Of a stretch of DNA of 7,470 nt, positions 1 through 5,589 are shown piece after piece. The translations under genes were made by a program, and so were the position numbers. Source of the stretch: Woeseia sp964560775. GTDB taxonomy: Bacteria > Pseudomonadota > Gammaproteobacteria > Steroidobacterales > Woeseiaceae. How positions within the stretch are numbered: position 1 is the first letter of the stretch; the number at the start of each line of letters is the position of its first letter. The stretch covers positions 1 to 7,470 of the forward strand of contig CAZLNH010000293.1 in NCBI GenBank assembly GCA_964560775.1, given 5' to 3'. The notes beneath the pieces are model-generated. The model worked only from the letters and a program-made list of their open reading frames with translations, searched no databases and was not told where the DNA came from.

Positions 1-134
1 GAATTGCGCCGGACGACACCGTCGTGACGTCGGGCCAGTTCCTCATCGACTCGGAGTCAAACATCGACTCCGCACTGATGCGCATGAACGGCGAGTCAGG
101 CTCGCAGCATGACCACATGGATCACGATCAATGA
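1..134 (+). CDS. cusB: CusB-type RND periplasmic adaptor, C-terminal end (5' truncated by window)
   Basis: This is the last 43 codons of a reading frame that enters from outside the window; the first full codon is at base 3 and the TGA is at 132-134. The visible peptide contains VVTSGQFLIDSESNIDSAL, the typical C-terminal signature of CusB/HME-type membrane fusion proteins (membrane-proximal domain). It then ends in a tail rich in His, Asp and Met (QHDHMDHDQ). In the family, CusB is a periplasmic adaptor that bridges the CusA pump and the outer-membrane channel, and it can pass Cu+/Ag+ to CusA. The stop overlaps the cusA start as ATGA, which fits one operon in the usual B-A order. Only the C-terminus is visible, so the signal peptide, any N-terminal metal-binding domain and the protein length cannot be assessed. 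The assignment rests on the short signature plus the neighbouring cusA. Confidence 0.9.
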   Translation, partial: IAPDDTVVTSGQFLIDSESNIDSALMRMNGESGSQHDHMDHDQ

Positions 135-3100
135 TCGCCGCGCTGATCCGCTGGTCGATTGGCAACAGGGTACTTGTGTTGCTGGCCACAGGCTTTCTCG
201 TTGCCTGGGGCATCTGGTCGGTGCAACAGACGCCGGTCGATGCGCTGCCCGACCTGTCCGACGTGCAGGTCATCATCAAGACGCCCTATCCGGGGCAGGC
301 GCCGCAAGTCGTCGAGGACCAGGTGACCTACCCGCTGACGACCGCAATGCTGTCCGTTCCGCAGGCGGTCACCGTACGCGGCTATTCGTTCTTCGGTGAT
401 TCGTACGTCTATGTCATTTTCGAAGACGGCACCGACCTGTACTGGGCGCGTTCGCGCGTCCTCGAATACCTGAACCAGGCGGCAAGCCAGCTGCCCGAAA
501 ATGCCAGGCCGGCGCTAGGCCCCGATGCGACCGGCGTCGGCTGGGTCTACGAGTACGCATTGACCGACAAGAGTGGCCGGCACGACCTGTCCGAACTGCG
601 CAGCCTCCAGGACTGGTTCCTCAAGTTCGAACTGCAAACGGTACCCGGCGTCGCCGAGGTTGCGACCATCGGCGGCATGGTGCGGCAGTACCAGGTTGTC
701 GTCGATCCGGACCTGCTGAGCGCGTTCGGCCTGACGCTGTCCACCATCCGGCAGGCGATACAGGCGGGCAACCAGGAGGCCGGCGGCTCCGTCATCGAAA
801 TGGGTGAGGCCGAATACATGGTCAGGGCGACCGGCTACCTGCAGGGTCTTGACGATCTAGCCGCGATTCCGCTGGGCGTCAACGATGTCGGCACACCGAT
901 CATGCTCGGCGACATCGCGGAACTCGGCATCGGCCCGCAAATGCGGCGCGGCGTCGCCGAGCTGAACGGCGAGGGCGAGGTCGTCGGCGGTGTCATCGTC
1001 ATGCGTTCCGGCGGCGATGCCTCGCAAACCATCGCGCGGGTCAAGGTGAAGCTCGCCGAACTGGCGCAAAGCCTGCCGGAGGGCGTGGAGATTGTCACAA
1101 CCTACGACCGTTCGGCACTGATCGAGCGCGCGGTTGACAATCTGCAGGGCAAGCTCGTCGAGGAGTTTGTTGTCGTCGCGCTTGTCTGCGCCGTGTTCCT
1201 GTTCCACCTGCGCTCGTCGGCCGTCATCATCCTCAGCCTGCCGGTCGGCATACTGATTGCCTTCATCGTCATGAAGCAACAGGGCATCAACGCCAACATC
1301 ATGTCGCTCGGCGGCATCGCGATCGCTATTGGCGCAATGGTCGATGCCGCGATCGTCATGGTGGAAAATGCGCACAAGCACATCGAGCGTGAACCGCTGA
1401 CCCGCAACAATCGCTGGCGCATCGTGGGTGACGCCGCGGCTGAAGTCGGACCGCCGCTTTTTTTCTCGCTGCTGATCATCACGCTGAGCTTCCTGCCGGT
1501 ATTCACGCTCGAAGCGCAGGAAGGGCGCATGTTCGCGCCGCTGGCATTCACGAAGACGTATGCCATGGCCGCGGCTGCGGGCGTTTCCGTGACGCTGGTG
1601 CCGGTACTGATGGGGTATTTCATACGCGGCGGCATTCGGCCCGAACGAGACAATCCGGTCAACCGGCTGCTGATCGGCATCTACCAGCCGGTAATCCATG
1701 CGGTCGTGGGTCGCCCGAAAACGACGCTGGTCATTGCAGCGGCGATTCTTGCCACGGCAGTCTGGCCGGCAACGCAGCTCGGCTCCGAGTTCATGCCGCC
1801 GCTCGATGAAGGCGACCTGATGTACATGCCATCGACCAATCCCGGCGTATCGGTCGACAAGGCACGCGAGATCCTGCAACAGACCGACAAGTTGATACGC
1901 ACGGTGCCGGAAGTAAAGACCGTCTTCGGCAAGATCGGTCGTGCCGAAACGGCAACGGACCCGGCTCCATTGACTATGATCGAAACCATCATCCAGTTCC
2001 GGCCGCGCGATGAATGGCGCGATGGCGTTACGTCCGACAGTTTGCGCGAGGAACTCAATCGCATCGTCAACGTGCCGGGTTTAAGCAACGTCTGGGTCAT
2101 GCCGATCAAGACGCGCATCGACATGCTGGCCACCGGTATCAAGACGCCGCTTGGCATCAAGGTCGCGGGCCCCGATCTCGGCGTATTGCAGGACATCGGG
2201 CAGCAACTTGAACGGGCGATCGGTACAGTGCCGGGCACGGCTTCAGTCTATTCCGAGCGCGCTGCCGGCGGCCGCTATGTCGAGGTCGATATTGACCGCC
2301 ACCGCGCGGCCAGATATGGCCTCGCGGTTCGCGATGTCCAGGACGTTGTGCGCACGGCCGTCGGCGGCATGAACATCACGCAGACCATCGAGGGTCTCGA
2401 GCGTTACCCGGTCAACCTGCGCTATCCGCAACGCGTGCGCGATTCGCTGGAGCAACTGCGGCTGCTGCCGATCGTGACGCCGCAGGGTGCCCGCATCGCG
2501 CTGGCCGATGTTGCCGATGTCCAGGTAGTCGAGGGGCCGCCGGTCATCAAGAGCGAGAACGCGCGCCCGAACAGCTGGACCTATGTCGACATCAGCGGCC
2601 GCGATCTCGGCTCCTACGTTCTGGATGCACAGCGCGCGGTCAGCGATGCCATCGAACTGCCGCCCGGCTATTCGCTCGCCTGGTCCGGGCAGTACGAGTA
2701 CATGGTGCGGGCGAAAGAACGTCTGACACTCGTCGGGCCGGTGACGCTCGCGATCATCATGCTGCTCCTGTACATCAATTTTCGCCGCTTCGCCGAGGTC
2801 GCCATTGTCATGGGCACGTTACCGATGGCGCTGGTGGGCGGCTTCTGGCTGCTATATGCGCTGGGTTATGACCTGTCCGTTGCCGTGGGTGTCGGCTTTA
2901 TTGCGCTGGCCGGTGTCGCCGTCGAAATCGGCGTCGTCATGCTCGTATACCTTAACCAGGCCATGCGCCGGTGCCGGGACGAAGCGGACGCCGCGGGGCG
3001 CGCACTTACGGCCGGTGATATCGGGCAGGCGGTACTTGACGGTGCCTTGCTGCGCGTGCGGCCGGTCATCATGACGGTCGCCGCGATCATGGCGGGCCTG

Positions 3101-3274
3101 ATGCCGATCATGCTGGGCGGCGGCACCGGCGCCGAGGTCATGCAGCGCATCGCCGCGCCGATGGTCGGCGGCATGATCAGTGCTACGCTGCTGACACTGG
3201 CGGTCATCCCCGCATTGTTCCTGCTGTGGCAGTTGCAAGTGCTGAATCGCAATTCAGGAGGTATCAACCAATGA
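131..3274 (+). CDS. cusA: CusA-type heavy-metal efflux RND pump (Cu+/Ag+)
   Basis: A complete 1047-aa inner-membrane pump of the HME-RND family, the same length as E. coli CusA. It exports Cu+/Ag+ from the periplasm or inner membrane through a CusCBA tripartite complex, driven by the proton gradient. The RND plan is visible: TM1 near residues 12-31, a large periplasmic domain, TM2-TM6 near 343-495, TM7 near 531-548, a second periplasmic domain, and TM8-TM12 near 868-1035. The E. coli metal-site methionines M573/M623/M672 appear as M566/M616/M665, in YMPS, LTMIE and RIDMLATG. A deletion of 7 residues after the TM4 region explains the constant offset. The relay methionines M271, M391, M403, M410, M479, M494 and M1004 are present. 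Charged residues R83, E560, D610, E618, R662 and K671, and the proton-relay D405 (GAMVDAA) and E932, are kept. The E. coli K984 position is Val979. The ATG at 131 overlaps the cusB stop; no strong Shine-Dalgarno is seen, so translational coupling is likely. Specificity for Cu/Ag rather than Zn/Co is inferred from the methionines. Confidence 0.96.
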   Translation: MIAALIRWSIGNRVLVLLATGFLVAWGIWSVQQTPVDALPDLSDVQVIIKTPYPGQAPQVVEDQVTYPLTTAMLSVPQAVTVRGYSFFGDSYVYVIFEDGTDLYWARSRVLEYLNQAASQLPENARPALGPDATGVGWVYEYALTDKSGRHDLSELRSLQDWFLKFELQTVPGVAEVATIGGMVRQYQVVVDPDLLSAFGLTLSTIRQAIQAGNQEAGGSVIEMGEAEYMVRATGYLQGLDDLAAIPLGVNDVGTPIMLGDIAELGIGPQMRRGVAELNGEGEVVGGVIVMRSGGDASQTIARVKVKLAELAQSLPEGVEIVTTYDRSALIERAVDNLQGKLVEEFVVVALVCAVFLFHLRSSAVIILSLPVGILIAFIVMKQQGINANIMSLGGIAIAIGAMVDAAIVMVENAHKHIEREPLTRNNRWRIVGDAAAEVGPPLFFSLLIITLSFLPVFTLEAQEGRMFAPLAFTKTYAMAAAAGVSVTLVPVLMGYFIRGGIRPERDNPVNRLLIGIYQPVIHAVVGRPKTTLVIAAAILATAVWPATQLGSEFMPPLDEGDLMYMPSTNPGVSVDKAREILQQTDKLIRTVPEVKTVFGKIGRAETATDPAPLTMIETIIQFRPRDEWRDGVTSDSLREELNRIVNVPGLSNVWVMPIKTRIDMLATGIKTPLGIKVAGPDLGVLQDIGQQLERAIGTVPGTASVYSERAAGGRYVEVDIDRHRAARYGLAVRDVQDVVRTAVGGMNITQTIEGLERYPVNLRYPQRVRDSLEQLRLLPIVTPQGARIALADVADVQVVEGPPVIKSENARPNSWTYVDISGRDLGSYVLDAQRAVSDAIELPPGYSLAWSGQYEYMVRAKERLTLVGPVTLAIIMLLLYINFRRFAEVAIVMGTLPMALVGGFWLLYALGYDLSVAVGVGFIALAGVAVEIGVVMLVYLNQAMRRCRDEADAAGRALTAGDIGQAVLDGALLRVRPVIMTVAAIMAGLMPIMLGGGTGAEVMQRIAAPMVGGMISATLLTLAVIPALFLLWQLQVLNRNSGGINQ
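3256..3261 (+). promoter_or_regulatory. Strong Shine-Dalgarno for copA, inside the cusA 3' end
   Basis: AGGAGG lies 9 bases before the ATG at 3271, within the last codons of cusA (encoding part of its NSGGINQ tail). It decides the ATPase start: an in-frame ATG at 3226 would add 15 residues without family similarity and has no comparable site. The start at 3271 gives an N-terminus MSESHCHHDHH and an ATGA overlap with the cusA stop. Confidence 0.9.
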
Positions 3275-5481
3275 GCGAATCTCATTGTCACCACGATCAC
3301 CACGCCGCATCTTCCGATGGCAAGCCGGGCGGCAAGTACGACCTCGTTCCCGCCGACTTCGACGGCGTCGTCTACACCTGCCCGATGCACCCGGAAGTCC
3401 GCGATGTGCGGAACTCCGGGTGCCCGATCTGCGGCATGTCGCTGGAACCGGAGGGTGCGGTTGCCGGCGAAGAGGACACGTCCGAGCTCGATGACATGAC
3501 GCGGCGATTTTTCATCAGTGTCGTACTGACGTTGCCGCTCTTTATCTACGCCATGGGCGAAATGATTCCCGGCCAGCCGTTTGAAAACCTGTTGCCACCG
3601 TACTGGCGCCAGTGGGCGCAGTTCGCGCTCGCAGCGCCAGTCGTTTTGTGGGGCGGCTGGCCGTTTTTTGTGCGCGGCGCGCAGTCGGTCCGCACAATGA
3701 ACCTGAACATGTTCACGTTGATCGCGCTCGGTGTCGGTGTTGCGTTCATTTACTCGGTCGTGGCGACCGCGGTGCCGGGCCTGTTTCCGGCAGCGTTGCA
3801 GAATGATGCCGGTGAAGTTGCCGTCTATTTCGAGGCGGCGGCAGTCATAACGACCCTCGTCCTGCTGGGCCAGGTGCTGGAACTGAGGGCCCGCAGCCAG
3901 ACCTCCGGCGCGATTCGCGCGCTGCTCGAGCTGACACCGCCGACGGCCCGCCGTATTGCGGATGACGGCAGTGAAGAAGACGTGTCCGTCGATCAGCTGC
4001 ACGAGGGCGACCGGCTTCGGGTTCGCCCCGGCGAGAAAGTACCGGTCGACGGCAAGGTCGACGAGGGGCGCAGCTCGGTTGACGAGTCAATGGTCAGCGG
4101 TGAGCCGGTGCCGGTCGAAAAAGCCGACGGCGACGATGTCATCGGCGGCACCGTCAATGGCACCGGCAGCTTCATCATGACGGTAACCCGCACCGGCGAC
4201 GACACGCTGCTGGCGCAGATCGTGCGCATGGTGGCCGAAGCACAGCGCAGCCGCGCGCCAATCCAGCGCCTCGCCGATGTCGTGGCCGCATGGTTCGTGC
4301 CGTCAGTCGTGCTGGCGGCCATCGTCACGTTTGTCGTCTGGTGGTGGGTCGGCCCGCAGCCGGCGCTGGCTTATGCGCTCGTCAACGCCGTCGCCGTATT
4401 GATCATTGCCTGTCCGTGCGCGCTCGGGCTGGCGACGCCTATGTCGATCATGGTCGGCACCGGCAAGGGGGCGCAGCACGGGATCCTGATCAAAAACGCC
4501 GAGGCGCTGGAGACGATGGAGAAAGTCGACACTATCATCGTCGACAAAACCGGCACATTGACCGAAGGAAAGCCGAAACTGGTGACAGTCGAGCCGGCCG
4601 GCGATTACAGCGTGGAACAGTTACTGGCGCTGGCCGCCGCGGTCGAGACGGCGAGCGAACACCCGCTCGCCGAGGCGATCGTTAACGGAGCCAAAGACCG
4701 CTCCGTGGATTTCGCGAAAGCATCGGATTTCGATTCCGTGACGGGCGAAGGAGCAATGGCGTCCGTGGGCGGCAAGAAGGTTGCCATCGGAAACTCCAGG
4801 CTGATGCAACGCGTCGGTGCCGAAAACGATGCATTGGCTAAAGCCGCCGAAAAACACCGCAAGGACGGGCAGACGGTCATGTTCGTCGCCGTTGACGGTC
4901 AAGCCGCGGGGCTTATCGGTGTCGCCGACCCGATCAAGGACACGACGCCGGAAGCGATAAAGAAGCTGCACAGCGCCGGCCTGAAGATCGTCATGCTGAC
5001 CGGCGACAGCGAGGGCACGGCGAAGGCCGTCGCGGACAGGATCGGCATCGACGAGGTACACGCGGACGTGTCACCGGAGGACAAGCACCGCGTGATACGC
5101 GAGTTGCAGGAAAAGGGCGCGGTCGTCGCCATGGCCGGCGACGGCATCAATGATGCGCCGGCGCTGGCGCAGGCCGATGTCGGCATAGCAATGGGCACCG
5201 GCGCCGATGTGGCGATGGAAAGTGCCGGTGTGACGCTGGTGCGTGGCGACCTGGCGGGCGTCTGGCAGGCACGGGCCCTGAGTCGTGCGACGATGCGTAA
5301 CATCCGCCAGAACCTGTTCTTCGCGTTCGCCTACAACACCGCCGGCATCCCGATCGCGGCGGGCGTGCTGTACCCGGTATTCGGCCTGCTGCTCAGCCCG
5401 ATGATCGCGGCGGCCGCGATGAGCCTGAGTTCGGTATCGGTGATTGGCAATGCGTTGCGGTTGAGGCGGCTTGAGTTGTAG
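3271..5481 (+). CDS. copA: P1B-1 type Cu+ exporting ATPase (CopA family) with N-terminal Cys/Met metal-binding domain
   Basis: A complete 736-aa heavy-metal P-type ATPase that uses ATP to move Cu+ (probably also Ag+) out of the cytoplasm. In order: a His-rich leader (residues 1-12); a short heavy-metal-binding domain with YTCPMHPEV (35-43) and CPICGM (51-56); helices MA/MB near 79-97 and 114-134, with the Gly128-Gly129 kink; M1/M2 near 148-203; an actuator domain with SGEP at 277-280; M3 near 335-359; M4 with CPC at 381-383; the phosphorylation site DKTGT with Asp425; the SEHPLAEA nucleotide-binding motif with His464-Pro465; TGDS at 577-580; GDGINDAP at 623-630; and M5/M6 near 681-727. Cu+ site residues Tyr688, Asn689, Met717 and Ser721 match Legionella pneumophila CopA numbering exactly, and Met147, Glu188, Glu204 and Asp336 match within one residue. 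There is no classical HMA domain. The ATG at 3271 is chosen for its AGGAGG and its ATGA overlap with cusA. The combination of CPC with YN and MxxxS supports Cu+ over Zn/Cd specificity. Confidence 0.96.
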   Translation: MSESHCHHDHHAASSDGKPGGKYDLVPADFDGVVYTCPMHPEVRDVRNSGCPICGMSLEPEGAVAGEEDTSELDDMTRRFFISVVLTLPLFIYAMGEMIPGQPFENLLPPYWRQWAQFALAAPVVLWGGWPFFVRGAQSVRTMNLNMFTLIALGVGVAFIYSVVATAVPGLFPAALQNDAGEVAVYFEAAAVITTLVLLGQVLELRARSQTSGAIRALLELTPPTARRIADDGSEEDVSVDQLHEGDRLRVRPGEKVPVDGKVDEGRSSVDESMVSGEPVPVEKADGDDVIGGTVNGTGSFIMTVTRTGDDTLLAQIVRMVAEAQRSRAPIQRLADVVAAWFVPSVVLAAIVTFVVWWWVGPQPALAYALVNAVAVLIIACPCALGLATPMSIMVGTGKGAQHGILIKNAEALETMEKVDTIIVDKTGTLTEGKPKLVTVEPAGDYSVEQLLALAAAVETASEHPLAEAIVNGAKDRSVDFAKASDFDSVTGEGAMASVGGKKVAIGNSRLMQRVGAENDALAKAAEKHRKDGQTVMFVAVDGQAAGLIGVADPIKDTTPEAIKKLHSAGLKIVMLTGDSEGTAKAVADRIGIDEVHADVSPEDKHRVIRELQEKGAVVAMAGDGINDAPALAQADVGIAMGTGADVAMESAGVTLVRGDLAGVWQARALSRATMRNIRQNLFFAFAYNTAGIPIAAGVLYPVFGLLLSPMIAAAAMSLSSVSVIGNALRLRRLEL

Positions 5482-5532
5482 CGTTACCGCGCAACCATTT
5501 CCGCCCGGGGGGCATCCTAGGTACCGGTAACG
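5482..5532 (+). repeat. Imperfect inverted repeat after copA; possible RNA hairpin, not a canonical terminator
   Basis: CGTTACC at 5482-5488, starting directly after the copA stop, is the exact reverse complement of GGTAACG at 5526-5532. Between them lies a smaller pairing, GCCC (5503-5506) with GGGC (5510-5513), and an overlapping chain of short palindromes: CCTAGG, GGTACC and TACCGGTA (5516-5529). The arms are 7 bp with a 37-base gap, and no T-run follows, so this does not look like an intrinsic terminator. It could act as an mRNA 3'-end stabiliser, a Rho-related end or a protein site, or it may be chance. Confidence 0.35.
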
Positions 5533-5548
5533 TGGATTGCGTCTATTC

Positions 5549-5557
5549 TGGTGTAAT
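5549..5557 (+). promoter_or_regulatory. Possible extended -10 promoter for the downstream TPR gene
   Basis: TGG followed by TGTAAT (5552-5557) matches an extended -10 element: TG one base upstream of a hexamer with 5 of 6 matches to TATAAT. No convincing -35 hexamer is seen at the normal spacing, which an extended -10 can tolerate. Transcription would begin near 5563-5566, giving a 5' leader of about 25 bases before the ATG at 5590. The local sequence (about 5533-5580) is more AT-rich than the flanking genes. This is a single-site match by eye. Confidence 0.35.
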
Positions 5558-5589
5558 CTTGTCGATCTGCAATCCCTTCTGACGCCCGT

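Noticed and set aside
1459..1465. T TTT TTC heptamer in cusA frame, matching a -1 ribosomal slippery pattern
   Set aside because: It encodes a conserved Leu-Phe-Phe stretch of TM5. The pump is full length in the zero frame, I saw no evident downstream pseudoknot, and the -1 frame gives no recognisable product. A run of 7 T is plausible by chance.
857..1879. Antisense open frame of 340 codons within cusA
   Set aside because: The composition is unlike a folded protein (Arg/Asp/His-rich), no family signature is seen, and it is fully inside conserved cusA codons.
3226..3270. Alternative upstream ATG that would extend the copper ATPase by 15 residues
   Set aside because: No ribosome site precedes it and the added residues show no family similarity, while AGGAGG and the ATGA overlap mark 3271 as the start.
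2866..4002. Long antisense open frame (378 codons) across the cusA-copA junction
   Set aside because: It lies opposite two strongly conserved genes, has low-complexity Arg/His/Ala-rich translation and no recognisable motif. It is the expected mirror frame of GC-rich coding DNA.
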